Shown piece after piece: positions 36,213 through 45,603 of a stretch of 64,000 nt of DNA; position 1 is the stretch's first letter, and every line of letters begins with the position of its first letter. Source of the stretch: Bacteroidota bacterium (GTDB lineage: Bacteria; Bacteroidota; Bacteroidia; UKL13-3); the NCBI GenBank assembly GCA_027488905.1, contig JAIYAT010000020.1, positions 182,490 through 246,489 on the forward strand, given 5' to 3'. The position numbers and the translations under genes were made by a program. Below the pieces are notes generated by a model that did not search any database, had not been told where the DNA came from, and saw only the letters and a list, made by a program, of their open reading frames with translations.

Positions 36213-37063
36213 GTTAGACTCATTAAAATAATAGCAATAATGGCTAAACCCAAACCTATAACCTTTAAACGAGAAAGCTTTTCCTTAAAGAATAAAAAGG
36301 CAAGTAAGGTAGATGCGCCAACAATTCCAATATTGTTAACGGGGAAAATATAACTCCCTTTAAAAACTTCTAAAGTTTTCAGCAAATAATACATACTAAA
36401 ATAGTTAGGGAGGCCTAAAACGAGTCCCCATGCAGCGTTTGTCCAAGCAAACTTTGTTTTTCTTTGTACAATTTGTATTGCTAAAAAACTTACTCCCACC
36501 AAAAATGCCATAAAAAACACAGTGGTTATTATGTGCGCTGCGTCATATTGTGGAATGAAATTCTGCTCCACATAATTTAACAAGGTATCAATTGCGCCGC
36601 TGCCTAAAAACACGATTGCTGGCAATACAAGGTTTTTATAATTTGTATTAGCCTGGCTTTGACCAGAAATTAATGCAACAGAAAAAAACGATAAAATAAT
36701 ACCTAAAATTTGAAACAGACCTAAAGATTCATGGTACAGAAAAACCGCAAAAATTACAGGCAAAACCACTGATAGCTTTGCAGCCACCATACTTGCCGCA
36801 ACGCTAATGGTTTGTGCAGTTTTGGCAATAGCATAAAAAATAGAAATGAATAAAAAACCTAAAACAATACTAAAGCCAAACCAAGGAGTACTGTAAAAAG
36901 GTAAGTTAAAAATGGTTACGTCTGCCAAAAGGTTTCCAAGGATTGAACAACCTAAATAATTAAAAACTATGGCCTGAAAAGTATCGACATTTTTGCGTTC
37001 AAACACCTTAAAAAAAGAGACGGTGAGGGTAGAAAATAAAATACTTAAAACTAAATAAGTCAT
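36209..37063 (-). CDS. EamA/DMT-superfamily transporter
   Basis: 284 residues with about ten hydrophobic helices and two EamA-type halves (each with a glutamate-containing motif, YHESLGLFQILGIILSFFSV and FFKEKLSRLKVIGLGLAIIAI). Inner-membrane drug/metabolite-type permease; the substrate cannot be read. Given coupling with ribD (4-bp overlap) a flavin-pathway metabolite is conceivable but unsupported. Overlaps ribD and yigZ by 4 bp each. Confidence 0.85.
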   Translation of the reverse strand: MTYLVLSILFSTLTVSFFKVFERKNVDTFQAIVFNYLGCSILGNLLADVTIFNLPFYSTPWFGFSIVLGFLFISIFYAIAKTAQTISVAASMVAAKLSVVLPVIFAVFLYHESLGLFQILGIILSFFSVALISGQSQANTNYKNLVLPAIVFLGSGAIDTLLNYVEQNFIPQYDAAHIITTVFFMAFLVGVSFLAIQIVQRKTKFAWTNAAWGLVLGLPNYFSMYYLLKTLEVFKGSYIFPVNNIGIVGASTLLAFLFFKEKLSRLKVIGLGLAIIAIILMSLT

Positions 37064-38112
37064 TGGTTCAAATATTGAAATAAGGCAACCTGACCTAAAT
37101 CCTCTTGAAAAAATAACTTACCTCCAATATTGGGTGCTTTAATGCCATCTACTAAGTGACTTTTCGAATAAAAAACGATGGCTTCATCCCATAAATTATT
37201 TGAAATGACATGATTTAATAATTGGGCGCCACCTTCCACCACTAAGCTAGAAACACCCTGTATATATAACTTTTCAAGTGCCTCAGAAAACCAATCTTCC
37301 TCAAAATTCAATTTTAGGTAAATTAAATTATCAGTCTCTTTATTTAAACTTGCATTAAGCACGAAAGTCTTTTGAGTACCGTCAAATAATTTAAGGGTAT
37401 TGGGTAGCCTCAAGGTTTTATCTAGTACAACTCTGCACGGACTTCTGCCTTCCCAAGCCCTATTATTTAAAGCAGGATTATCTGTAAGGGCTGTATTTGT
37501 TCCAACCATAATAGCATCTTCTTGGGTACGCCATTTATGTACTAATTTTTGAACCCATTTACCTGTGATGTGCCGTTGTTGTTCAAATTCTTCTTTGGTA
37601 ATTTTGGAAGCATCTGGTGATAAAAAACCATTGGCGGTTTGCGCCCACTTTAGGATGACATAAGGCTTCTTTTGGGTTATTCCTTTAATGAATCTTTTGT
37701 TTAGCAAATGGCATTCATCCTTTAAAACATCAGTAATAACCTCAACGCCAGCATTTCTTAATTTATCAATTCCCTTGCCTGCAACCAAAGGATTTGGATC
37801 AAGCATGCCCATAACTACTTTCGGAATCCCAGAAGCTATGATTAAATCTGCACATGGAGGCGTTTTACCAAAGTGGGCACATGGCTCTAGGTTTACATAA
37901 AGCGTAGCCAGTTTTAAAAGCGGTTTATTAGCGTCAGAAACGGATTTAATTGCATTAACCTCGGCGTGGGCAAATCCAAGTTTTTGATGCCAACCCTCCC
38001 CTATAATTTGGTTATTATAAACAATTACCGACCCAACCAAAGGATTAGGAGCAACGTTGCCAGAACCTAAACGGGCTAGTTCAAGGCAACGCTGCATATA
38101 CAACTGATCCAT
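37060..38112 (-). CDS. ribD: Bifunctional riboflavin deaminase/reductase RibD
   Basis: 350 residues from the ATG at 38112. The open frame extends further upstream, but that part would overlap pruA. The N-terminal deaminase has zinc motifs H49-A-E51 and C78...C87 (EPCAHFGKTPPC). The C-terminal reductase domain starts near 145 (KPYVILKWAQTANGFL) and includes VGTNTALTDNPALNNR and VEGGAQLLN. It carries out the second and third steps of riboflavin synthesis in the cytosol. It starts 5 bp after pruA and overlaps the EamA transporter gene by 4 bp. Confidence 0.95.
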   Translation of the reverse strand: MDQLYMQRCLELARLGSGNVAPNPLVGSVIVYNNQIIGEGWHQKLGFAHAEVNAIKSVSDANKPLLKLATLYVNLEPCAHFGKTPPCADLIIASGIPKVVMGMLDPNPLVAGKGIDKLRNAGVEVITDVLKDECHLLNKRFIKGITQKKPYVILKWAQTANGFLSPDASKITKEEFEQQRHITGKWVQKLVHKWRTQEDAIMVGTNTALTDNPALNNRAWEGRSPCRVVLDKTLRLPNTLKLFDGTQKTFVLNASLNKETDNLIYLKLNFEEDWFSEALEKLYIQGVSSLVVEGGAQLLNHVISNNLWDEAIVFYSKSHLVDGIKAPNIGGKLFFQEDLGQVALFQYLNQ

Positions 38113-38117
38113 TAGGA

Positions 38118-39746
38118 TCAAGCCTCCTTCATAAAATCGTAAGTATATTTTACTGGTGGTACAAAGGTTTCTTTTATAGTGCGCATGCTTACCCAACGCA
38201 ATAAATTAACCATTGCTCCAGCTTTGTCATTTGTGCCACTAGCGCGCGCGCCACCAAATGGCTGTTGACCTACAACTGCGCCCGTTGGCTTATCATTGAT
38301 ATAAAAATTACCTGCTGCATTTCTAAGTTTCCAAGTAGCCAATTCAATAGCATACCTATCTTGAGAAATGATTGAACCTGTTAAAGCGTATTCAGAAGTT
38401 GAATCTAATATCTCTAAAGTTTCTTCAAAAGCTGTTTCTGGGTAAACATAAATAGTTAAAACTGGCCCAAACAACTCTTCACACATGGTGGTGTATTTAG
38501 GGTTAGTGGTTACAATAACGGTAGGTTCAATAAACCAACCTTTAGATTTATCATATGAACCGCCAGCAATAATTTCGCAAGAAGCATCTTGCTTAGCAGA
38601 TTCAATATATGCTGCTAACTTATCAAATGATTTTTCATCAATAACTGCATTAACAAAGTTCCTAAAATCTTCAACAGAACCTACACTAAAAGAATTGATT
38701 TCTTTAACCAAACTTTCTTTAACAGCAGGCCAAAGGTTACTTGGAATATACGCCCTTGAAGCGGCAGAACATTTTTGACCTTGGTATTCAAAAGCTCCAC
38801 GAGCCAAGGCTGTAACTACCACATCAGCTTTTGCAGAAGGATGAACCATTACAAAGTCCTTTCCTCCCGTTTCGCCAACAATTCTAGGATAAGTTTTATA
38901 TAAATGAATATTGTTTCCAATGGTTTTCCAAATGTCTTGAAACACACCAGTTGAGCCTGTAAAATGGATACCTGCGAAATCGCGGTGTTTAAAAATTACT
39001 TCGGCAGCAATTGGTCCGCTAGGGTAAATTAGGTTAATTACACCAGCAGGTACACCTGCCTCATTAAATATTTCCATTAAAACATTGGCCGAGTAAACTT
39101 GTGTATTACTTGGTTTCCAAACCACTACATTTCCCATCATGGCTGCTGAGCTAGGCAAATTGCCGGCAATTGCAGTGAAGTTAAAGGGAGTAAGCGCATA
39201 AATAAAACCTTCTAAAGGTCTGTATTCTATTCTATTCCATATTCCTTTAGCAGATTGCGGTTGTTCACTGTAAATCTGACTCATGAAATGCACATTGAAC
39301 CTTAAGAAGTCGATGATTTCGCAGGCACTATCAATTTCAGCTTGATAAGCATTTTTACTCTGGCCAAGCATGGTTGCGGCATTTAATTTGGCACGATAAG
39401 GACCAGCTATTAAATCGGCTGCTCTCAAGAAAATGGCTGCTCTTTGTTCCCAGCTCAAGGCTTCCCATTGAGGTTTTGCAGCTAAAGCTGCCTCTATGGC
39501 TTGGGTCACATGGGAGGCATCGCTAACATGATAAGTGCCTAAAACATGCTGATGCTCGTGTGGTGGGCGCATTTCGGCAGTTTTGTTACTTCTCACCTCT
39601 TTGCCACCTATATACATTGGCACATCAACCTTAGAAGCTTTTGCTGCGGCCAAGGCCTCTTTTAAAGCTTTACGTTCTTCACTACCAACTGCGTAATTTA
39701 GAACAGGCTCATTTACTGGAACCGGTACATTAAAAAAACCATTCAT
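38118..39746 (-). CDS. pruA: L-glutamate gamma-semialdehyde (1-pyrroline-5-carboxylate) dehydrogenase
   Basis: 542 residues, ALDH4-type aldehyde dehydrogenase similar in layout to eukaryotic ALDH4A1. Catalytic pair: E292 (GETGGKDF) and C326 (YQGQKCSAASR). NAD site: FTGSTGVFQ (262-270) and KPSNT (211-215). Converts glutamate semialdehyde to glutamate in proline catabolism. A stand-alone P5C dehydrogenase, not fused to proline dehydrogenase. First gene of a minus-strand unit with ribD, an EamA transporter, yigZ and a metalloprotease. Confidence 0.96.
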   Translation of the reverse strand: MNGFFNVPVPVNEPVLNYAVGSEERKALKEALAAAKASKVDVPMYIGGKEVRSNKTAEMRPPHEHQHVLGTYHVSDASHVTQAIEAALAAKPQWEALSWEQRAAIFLRAADLIAGPYRAKLNAATMLGQSKNAYQAEIDSACEIIDFLRFNVHFMSQIYSEQPQSAKGIWNRIEYRPLEGFIYALTPFNFTAIAGNLPSSAAMMGNVVVWKPSNTQVYSANVLMEIFNEAGVPAGVINLIYPSGPIAAEVIFKHRDFAGIHFTGSTGVFQDIWKTIGNNIHLYKTYPRIVGETGGKDFVMVHPSAKADVVVTALARGAFEYQGQKCSAASRAYIPSNLWPAVKESLVKEINSFSVGSVEDFRNFVNAVIDEKSFDKLAAYIESAKQDASCEIIAGGSYDKSKGWFIEPTVIVTTNPKYTTMCEELFGPVLTIYVYPETAFEETLEILDSTSEYALTGSIISQDRYAIELATWKLRNAAGNFYINDKPTGAVVGQQPFGGARASGTNDKAGAMVNLLRWVSMRTIKETFVPPVKYTYDFMKEA

Positions 39747-39775
39747 AACAATCTATGGGTTATTATTTGAGGTAG

Positions 39776-39808
39776 CGAAGATACTCAACCCAACAAAACA
39801 TATCCAAA
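39776..39808 (-). promoter_or_regulatory. Predicted pruA operon promoter
   Basis: On the minus strand TTTG (complement of 39805-39808) is followed after 21 bp by TATCTTCG (complement of 39776-39783), one mismatch from TAnnTTTG, 29 nt before the pruA ATG. Confidence 0.45.
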
Positions 39809-39838
39809 TGTAAAATGGAACCAAAGTTACATTGGTGT

Positions 39839-40903
39839 TTATTCAATAAAAACACGGTCGTAGGCTGCTGAACTTGCCTGTTTGTGAACCTCTTCGAATG
39901 TTATTTTACTTAATTCATAAATAATCCTTTTCTTTTGGACAAGGTTACTGCCCCTTGTCATAATACCTAAAAGAAATGGTTTTCCAGGGTAGTAAATCAA
40001 TCCAAAATGATGCAGTTGAATGGATTCCAATTTAGTACCTACTCCAGAAATATCGCGTTTTCCGTATTTATGCGCTACCACAATAGAATCTGGAATAGCC
40101 TTTCTAATTCCCTCTTTATACTCTGCTTTAGATAAATAGGTTAAAGCCCTTTGAGACATCTCTGAATTTAGATAGGAAGCGTTGTATAAAATTCTGAAAA
40201 ATCCTGCATAATTTTTAACAGTTACAAAATTTGACAACTCAGTATATTCTGGCTTAATTCGGATATTTAAATCACTTTCTACTTTTTGAACAGCCTCTTC
40301 TCCTATATATTTCAATAAAGTTAAGGTTGCAAAATTATCCGAATAATCTATCATCATTTCAATCAGTTCATCCATAGAATAGTGTTGGCCATGAATTTTC
40401 TTAATTCCTTGATCTTCTTCGATTCGGTTATCATTAATTGAATCGTAAACTATTTCTAAGTCAAAAACATCTGGATGCGTTTCTGCCTTCTTTAGAATTG
40501 CAATCATAACAGGAATTTTCATCAAACTTGCAGGTGCAAAAGTTTCTTTTTCATTCACACCCGTCCAAAGGCCATTATTTAAATCCCGAAAATAATAGGA
40601 CACATGAAGATCTGGACTGATGGCAGTTTCCTTTTTGATATAATCCTCGATTTTACCTCTAAAGGATTTAAGTTCAGTCATTTTTAAATGATTTTCTTCA
40701 AAATCATCAATTAATGGGTTCAAAAGAGAATATTTCTGCTGGTTTGTTGAAGCTTCTAACTTTTTTGCAGGTTTTGGTTTGAACCAAAAGTAAGCTACAG
40801 CAAATCCTAAAACAAAACAAAGCAACACAAGAGCAATAGCAATAGGCACAAGATTTTTTTGAGCATTCTTTTGAATGCCCTTTTGAGTGGTTGGAGTTTT
40901 CAT
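39839..40903 (-). CDS. Class A beta-lactamase-like serine hydrolase, membrane-anchored
   Basis: 354 residues from the ATG at 40903; the frame begins with a TTG at 40921. An N-terminal membrane anchor (residues 18-40, LVPIAIALVLLCFVLGFAVAYFW) precedes a beta-lactamase/transpeptidase fold with S126-L-M-K129, S188-D-N190 and a KYG triad near residue 290 in place of KTG. There is no obvious class A Omega-loop ExxLN, so antibiotic hydrolysis is doubtful. A penicillin-binding-like or peptidase role in the periplasm is more likely. It follows the pseudouridine synthase gene by 37 bp and is probably co-transcribed with panB. Confidence 0.78.
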   Translation of the reverse strand: MKTPTTQKGIQKNAQKNLVPIAIALVLLCFVLGFAVAYFWFKPKPAKKLEASTNQQKYSLLNPLIDDFEENHLKMTELKSFRGKIEDYIKKETAISPDLHVSYYFRDLNNGLWTGVNEKETFAPASLMKIPVMIAILKKAETHPDVFDLEIVYDSINDNRIEEDQGIKKIHGQHYSMDELIEMMIDYSDNFATLTLLKYIGEEAVQKVESDLNIRIKPEYTELSNFVTVKNYAGFFRILYNASYLNSEMSQRALTYLSKAEYKEGIRKAIPDSIVVAHKYGKRDISGVGTKLESIQLHHFGLIYYPGKPFLLGIMTRGSNLVQKKRIIYELSKITFEEVHKQASSAAYDRVFIE

Positions 40904-40940
40904 AATAAATTTCGAATTCAATATTATGGAAACATCAAGC

Positions 40941-41612
40941 TCATTTCCTTGTTTTAATCAAAGATTTATTTAACTTTAATTCGCCTATAATCAGATTAAG
41001 AAAATCTTTAGAAACTGGGTGCTCAAATTGAAGTTTTGTAGCTTGAAGAAAGATAGCGCCATCAGATAAAACAGTTTTTGCCCCATATTTGGCATCTCCT
41101 GCGATGGGATTGCCCATGGCACTCAATTGCGCTCTTATCTGATGCTTTCTTCCGGTTAGTAAATCTATTTCTAGCAAGGTAAAAATTCCCTCTGATTTCA
41201 ACACCTGATATTTTAATTTGGCCTCTAAACTATCTTTTACAAAACTAGAAAAGGCTTTGGTGAAGTTTTTCTTTTCGTCTCTTTTTAGCCAATGCGTTAA
41301 CAAGCCATTTTGTTCAAGGGGTCTTCCTTCTACCCAAGCTTGGTAGGTTTTTGAAACTTCCCTTTTCTGAAATATCTCGTTCATGCGAGTTAATGCCTTG
41401 CTAGTTTTAGCAAACACCACCAATCCAGCAACTGGCATATCTAAGCGATGGACTACTCCCAAAAAAACAGCTCCAGGCTTTTGATACTTTTCCTTGATGT
41501 AGGCTTTGGCTTCTTCCTCAAGTGAAAGCGGTTTGCCAGGCTCTGGTTGTACGGTTTGACCCGACTTTTTTATCACCACTAATAGGTGATTGTCTTCAAA
41601 AACTGGGTTCAA
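40941..41612 (-). CDS. RluA-family pseudouridine synthase
   Basis: 223 residues lacking an S4 domain. Motif I has the catalytic aspartate: H55-R-L-D58 (GVVHRLDMPVAGL). Further landmarks are FAKTSKAL, KTYQAWVEG and LLTGRKHQIRAQL. Isomerises uridine to pseudouridine in rRNA or tRNA; the target position cannot be deduced from sequence. The start lies 2 bp after the panB stop. Confidence 0.93.
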   Translation of the reverse strand: MNPVFEDNHLLVVIKKSGQTVQPEPGKPLSLEEEAKAYIKEKYQKPGAVFLGVVHRLDMPVAGLVVFAKTSKALTRMNEIFQKREVSKTYQAWVEGRPLEQNGLLTHWLKRDEKKNFTKAFSSFVKDSLEAKLKYQVLKSEGIFTLLEIDLLTGRKHQIRAQLSAMGNPIAGDAKYGAKTVLSDGAIFLQATKLQFEHPVSKDFLNLIIGELKLNKSLIKTRK

Positions 41613-41614
41613 AA

Positions 41615-42430
41615 CTAATATTGCTCCTTTTCGTTTGGAAAGTCAACGGCCTTTACATCTGCAACATATTGTTCTACGGCCACTTTTATTACATCGTATA
41701 AATTGAGGTAGCGTCTTAAAAACTTGGGTGAAAAGTCTTTGTTAATTCCTAACATATCATGGCTAACCAAAACCTGACCATCAACTTCTGGTCCGGCTCC
41801 AATTCCAATTACTGGAATTTTCAGCATTTCTGCTACTTGTTTGGCCAATTTTGAAGGGATTTTTTCTAAAACTAAGGCAAAGCAACCTGCTTCTTCCAAA
41901 AGTCTGGCATCTTCCAATAATTTATCGGCTTCAGCCTCTTCTTTGGCGCGCACCTCATAGGTTCCAAATTTATAAATTGATTGTGGGGTTAGCCCTAAAT
42001 GCCCCATTACAGGAATTCCTGCCGACAAAATTCTACTAACCGAGTCAACCACTTCCCTTCCCCCTTCTAACTTTACGGCATGAGCCTCTGCTTCTTTCAT
42101 TATTCTAATAGAAGAATTTAAAGCCTCTTTTGAATTTCCTTGGTAAGAACCAAAAGGTAAATCAACCACAACCAAGGCCCTATCAATGGCTCTAATTACT
42201 GATGATGCATGAGAAATCATCTCATCTAGGGTAATAGGCAAGGTAGTTTCATGACCATGCATAACATTAGAAGCAGAATCACCCACCAACAAAACATCAA
42301 TCTTAGCAGCATCAAATATTTTAGCCATACTATAATCATACGCCGTTAGCATGCTAATCTTTTCTCCCCTCATTTTCATCTCGATAAGTGTGTGGGTGGT
42401 TACTTTTTTTACCTCTTTATGAACGCTCAT
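41615..42430 (-). CDS. panB: 3-methyl-2-oxobutanoate hydroxymethyltransferase
   Basis: 271 residues. First step of pantothenate synthesis: adds a hydroxymethyl group to 2-oxoisovalerate. Metal ligands D51 ([17 protein letters not shown]) and D90 ([10 protein letters not shown]), the GHLGLTPQS loop, catalytic E189 (LEKIP) and the [21 protein letters not shown] signature are intact. The length is typical. First gene of a minus-strand unit with the RluA-like synthase and the serine hydrolase. panC is not nearby. Confidence 0.97.
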   Translation of the reverse strand: MSVHKEVKKVTTHTLIEMKMRGEKISMLTAYDYSMAKIFDAAKIDVLLVGDSASNVMHGHETTLPITLDEMISHASSVIRAIDRALVVVDLPFGSYQGNSKEALNSSIRIMKEAEAHAVKLEGGREVVDSVSRILSAGIPVMGHLGLTPQSIYKFGTYEVRAKEEAEADKLLEDARLLEEAGCFALVLEKIPSKLAKQVAEMLKIPVIGIGAGPEVDGQVLVSHDMLGINKDFSPKFLRRYLNLYDVIKVAVEQYVADVKAVDFPNEKEQY

Positions 42431-42532
42431 AACAAAAAATTAAGTTTCAAAAGTAGTGGATTGAACCAATTTGACAATTTTAGTGACTAATAATATATAG
42501 TTGCTCTTTAAAAATTTGTATTTTGCACGCCG

Positions 42533-43498
42533 ATGAAATTACGCCTTCTTCTAATAATTGCTGGATTTAGCTTTTTGTTATCTTGTAAAAATGAGATAGA
42601 AATTAATGCTCCCTATAAAGACATTGCTGTTGTATATGCTTTTTTGGATCAAAACGAACCTGTACAATATTTAAGAATACAGAAAATGTATCAAAATGCG
42701 GCCAACCAAACTACAGCGGAAGGAGCACAAATTGCAGACTCTCTTTACTTTGACAGTTTGGTGGTTACTTTAACCAATAGATCAACCGGAATTGTTTACC
42801 CATGTTATCCTGTAGACTCTATCTCTAAAGATAGCGGATTTTTCTCTTCAGGGAGGAACACGTTATACGCCGCAATTATCCCAAAAACAAACGCTGTTAA
42901 TGAAGAATATGCGCTTGATATCTTTTATCCTAAAGGAAATATTCGTTTTGGCAGTGTTACTCGCTTAGTGAAGGACCCTCAAATTGAAAATAGAAAAGTA
43001 GTAATCAGACCAGAAATCAATAACCATAACACCTTGATGCGGTATACAACTGGTCTTAACTCTTTCTTATACGACCTTAAAATTCGCTTTCACTACCGTG
43101 AATACCAAACTACAGATACTACCACTTTGTTTGTAGATAAATTTTTGGACTACAGCTTAAAAATCAATAAAAAGGTAAAACCTAATAGCCAATATGATGA
43201 ACTCATTTCAAGTAAATCCTATTATGAGTTCCTAAAGTCTCAGTTTCAACCGATATCCGGTAAATACAGAAAGGTATTAAACTTTGAATTTATAACTTAT
43301 GGAGGTTCAAGTGAGTTTCAGGTTTTGAATAGTTTGAGTTCACCTAATATTAGTATAGTTCAGAAGAACCCAATTTATTCAAATATTAGCAATGGTATTG
43401 GCATTTTTTCGAGCAGAAATTATACTAGTATTGTGTTGCAAAACGACCAAAATACGACCAACCTCCTGAACAATAACCTAGAGGGTTTCAAGCCTTAG
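42533..43498 (+). CDS. Putative DUF4249-like outer-membrane lipoprotein
   Basis: 321 residues. Lipoprotein signal MKLRLLLIIAGFSFLLSC with the lipobox cysteine at 18, then a beta-rich domain (DIAVVYAFLDQNEPVQYLRIQKMYQ). Its order of elements resembles the DUF4249 lipoprotein at 45604-46455, but no TonB receptor gene adjoins it. The function of DUF4249 is unknown; members usually accompany a TonB-dependent receptor. Divergent from panB. The assignment to DUF4249 rests on overall resemblance only. Confidence 0.6.
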   Translation: MKLRLLLIIAGFSFLLSCKNEIEINAPYKDIAVVYAFLDQNEPVQYLRIQKMYQNAANQTTAEGAQIADSLYFDSLVVTLTNRSTGIVYPCYPVDSISKDSGFFSSGRNTLYAAIIPKTNAVNEEYALDIFYPKGNIRFGSVTRLVKDPQIENRKVVIRPEINNHNTLMRYTTGLNSFLYDLKIRFHYREYQTTDTTTLFVDKFLDYSLKINKKVKPNSQYDELISSKSYYEFLKSQFQPISGKYRKVLNFEFITYGGSSEFQVLNSLSSPNISIVQKNPIYSNISNGIGIFSSRNYTSIVLQNDQNTTNLLNNNLEGFKP

Positions 43499-43535
43499 GT
43501 GACATTTTTTCTGTGTTCTTGTCAGCATTTGAATC

Positions 43536-43545
43536 GGTTCAAACC
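43536..43545 (-). repeat. Intergenic copy of the iterated motif GGTTTGAACC
   Basis: Between the lipoprotein gene and dnaK, 44 bp upstream of the sigma-54 -24 element, the segment reads TCGGTTCAAACCGA. This copy is an almost perfect palindrome (interrupted only by the central CA). Non-coding, so not explained by codon use. Confidence 0.75.
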
Positions 43546-43588
43546 GAAATAACTGACACATTTTACAAAACCTGACATATCCGTGGAT

Positions 43589-43604
43589 TGGCACTTTCAT
43601 TGCT
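43589..43604 (+). promoter_or_regulatory. Predicted sigma-54 promoter of dnaK
   Basis: TGGCAC (43589-43594), 5 bp, TTGCT (43600-43604) match the sigma-54 consensus at every position, with the required GG-N10-GC spacing. Transcription would start near 43615, leaving a leader of about 16 nt before the dnaK ATG. No other full match was seen by eye in the window. Confidence 0.65.
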
Positions 43605-43630
43605 GAGTTGAGGCAAAGAATATCTAAGTT

Positions 43631-45532
43631 ATGAGCAAAATAATAGGAATTGACCTCGGAACTACCAACTCATGTGTTTCTGTAATGGAAGGCAATGAGC
43701 CAGTAGTTATCGCGAACAGTGAAGGAAGAAGAACAACTCCTTCAATTGTAGCATTTTTAAAAGATGGTGAACGTAAAATTGGTGACCCGGCTAAACGTCA
43801 GGCAGTAACTAATCCAATTAATACCATTTATTCTATCAAACGTTTTATGGGCCACACTTACAGCGAAGTAAGTGATGAAACTACTAGAGTTCCTTATAAA
43901 GTAGTTAAAGGTGATAACAACACCCCAAGAGTTGATATTGATGGAAGATTATATACCCCACAAGAGATTTCGGCAATGGTGCTTCAGAAAATGAAGAAAA
44001 CGGCTGAAGATTATTTAGGCACAGAAGTTCGCGAAGCAGTTATTACTGTTCCCGCATATTTTAACGATGCACAACGTCAAGCCACTAAAGAAGCCGGCGA
44101 AATTGCAGGTTTAACCGTTAAGCGTATTATCAATGAACCAACTGCTGCTGCCCTTGCTTATGGCATGGACAAAAAAGGCAAAGACATGAAAATAGTTGTG
44201 TTTGACTGCGGTGGTGGTACACATGACGTTTCTGTTCTTGAATTGGGTGATGGTGTGTTTGAGGTTAAATCTACAGATGGAGATACCCATCTTGGTGGAG
44301 ACGATTTCGACAATGCGATTATCAATTGGATGGCTGAAGAGTTTAGTGCAGAAGAAGGTTTAGACTTGCGCAAAGATCCAATGGCCTTGCAACGTTTGAA
44401 AGAAGCTGCTGAAAAGGCAAAAATTGAACTTTCAAGCTCTTCCCAAACAGAAATCAACTTACCTTATGTTACTGCAACCGCTAGCGGACCAAAACATTTG
44501 GTAAAAACTCTTACCAAAGCAAAATTTGAACAATTGGTTGATAGCCTTATCAAACGTACGATTGAGCCTTGTCGTTCTGCTTTAAAGAATGCAGGTTTGA
44601 ACACAAGTGATATTGATGAAATTATTTTAGTGGGTGGTTCAACTCGTATTCCAGCCATTCAAAAAGCGGTTGAAGATTTCTTTGGAAAATCGCCTTCTAA
44701 AGGCGTTAACCCTGATGAGGTAGTTGCTATTGGAGCTGCTATTCAAGGTGGTGTATTAACTGGAGAAGTTAAAGATGTATTGTTATTAGACGTTACTCCG
44801 TTAAGCTTAGGTATTGAGACAATGGGCGGTGTAATGACTCGTTTGATTGAAGCTAATACAACCATTCCAACCAAACGTAGCGAAGTTTTTAGCACTGCGG
44901 CAGACAACCAACCAACGGTAGAAATTCATGTATTACAAGGTGAGCGCCCAATGGCTACTCAAAATAGGTCTATCGGACGTTTCCACCTAAGTGATATTCC
45001 ACCAGCGCCGCGCGGTGTTCCTCAAATTGAAGTGACATTTGACATTGATGCAAACGGTATTTTACATGTAAGCGCCAAAGACAAAGGAACTGGAAAAGAA
45101 CAAAAGATTAGAATTGAAGCAAGTTCTGGCTTGAGCGATGCAGAAATTGAAAAAATGAAGCGCGAAGCAGAAGCCAATGCAGAATCTGATAGAAAAGCAA
45201 AAGAAGAAGTTGAGAAAGTGAACCAAGCGGATAGTTTGATTTTCCAAACAGAAAAACAAATTAAGGAGTACGGTGATAAAATCCCTGCAGACAAAAAAGA
45301 GAAAATTGAAACTGCATTAGCAGATTTAAAGAAAGCACATGGTGAGAAAAACCTTGCTGGAATAGAAACTGCAATGGAAACTTTAAATGCTGCATGGCAA
45401 GAAGCTTCTCAAGATATTTACAATGCACAACAACAAGCTGGAGGCCCGCAACCAGGTGCGGAGCAAGCAGGACCTGAGGCAGGTAACAATGCCAACAATG
45501 TTCAGGATGTTGAGTTTGAAGAGGTGAAGTAA
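43631..45532 (+). CDS. dnaK: Molecular chaperone DnaK (Hsp70)
   Basis: 633 residues (E. coli 638). N-terminal ATPase: [34 protein letters not shown] and the [12 protein letters not shown] adenosine motif. It is followed by the [14 protein letters not shown] linker and substrate-binding domain, then a helical lid and a low-complexity C-terminus ([14 protein letters not shown]...). FDCGGGTHD carries Cys and His where many DnaKs have L or I and F. The stop is followed by a strong terminator. grpE and dnaJ are not adjacent. A predicted sigma-54 promoter lies directly upstream. It works with ClpB (17999-20599) in disaggregation. Confidence 0.98.
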   Translation: MSKIIGIDLGTTNSCVSVMEGNEPVVIANSEGRRTTPSIVAFLKDGERKIGDPAKRQAVTNPINTIYSIKRFMGHTYSEVSDETTRVPYKVVKGDNNTPRVDIDGRLYTPQEISAMVLQKMKKTAEDYLGTEVREAVITVPAYFNDAQRQATKEAGEIAGLTVKRIINEPTAAALAYGMDKKGKDMKIVVFDCGGGTHDVSVLELGDGVFEVKSTDGDTHLGGDDFDNAIINWMAEEFSAEEGLDLRKDPMALQRLKEAAEKAKIELSSSSQTEINLPYVTATASGPKHLVKTLTKAKFEQLVDSLIKRTIEPCRSALKNAGLNTSDIDEIILVGGSTRIPAIQKAVEDFFGKSPSKGVNPDEVVAIGAAIQGGVLTGEVKDVLLLDVTPLSLGIETMGGVMTRLIEANTTIPTKRSEVFSTAADNQPTVEIHVLQGERPMATQNRSIGRFHLSDIPPAPRGVPQIEVTFDIDANGILHVSAKDKGTGKEQKIRIEASSGLSDAEIEKMKREAEANAESDRKAKEEVEKVNQADSLIFQTEKQIKEYGDKIPADKKEKIETALADLKKAHGEKNLAGIETAMETLNAAWQEASQDIYNAQQQAGGPQPGAEQAGPEAGNNANNVQDVEFEEVK

Positions 45533-45550
45533 TTCAGATAAATTATAGCT

Positions 45551-45593
45551 AGCGCGTTGCTTTCTCTATTGAGTAAGCAACGCGCTTTTTTTT
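45551..45593 (+). terminator. Intrinsic terminator of dnaK
   Basis: A 12-bp perfect stem AGCGCGTTGCTT (45551-45562) / AAGCAACGCGCT (45575-45586) with a 12-nt loop and an 8-T run (45586-45593), 18 bp after the dnaK stop. Confidence 0.9.
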
Positions 45594-45603
45594 GCGCTAA
45601 TTT

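Noticed and set aside
39839..40903. Calling the serine hydrolase an antibiotic-resistance beta-lactamase
   Set aside because: SxxK and SDN are present, but KTG is KYG and no ExxLN Omega-loop glutamate is evident, and the protein has a membrane anchor. Resistance is not supported by sequence alone.
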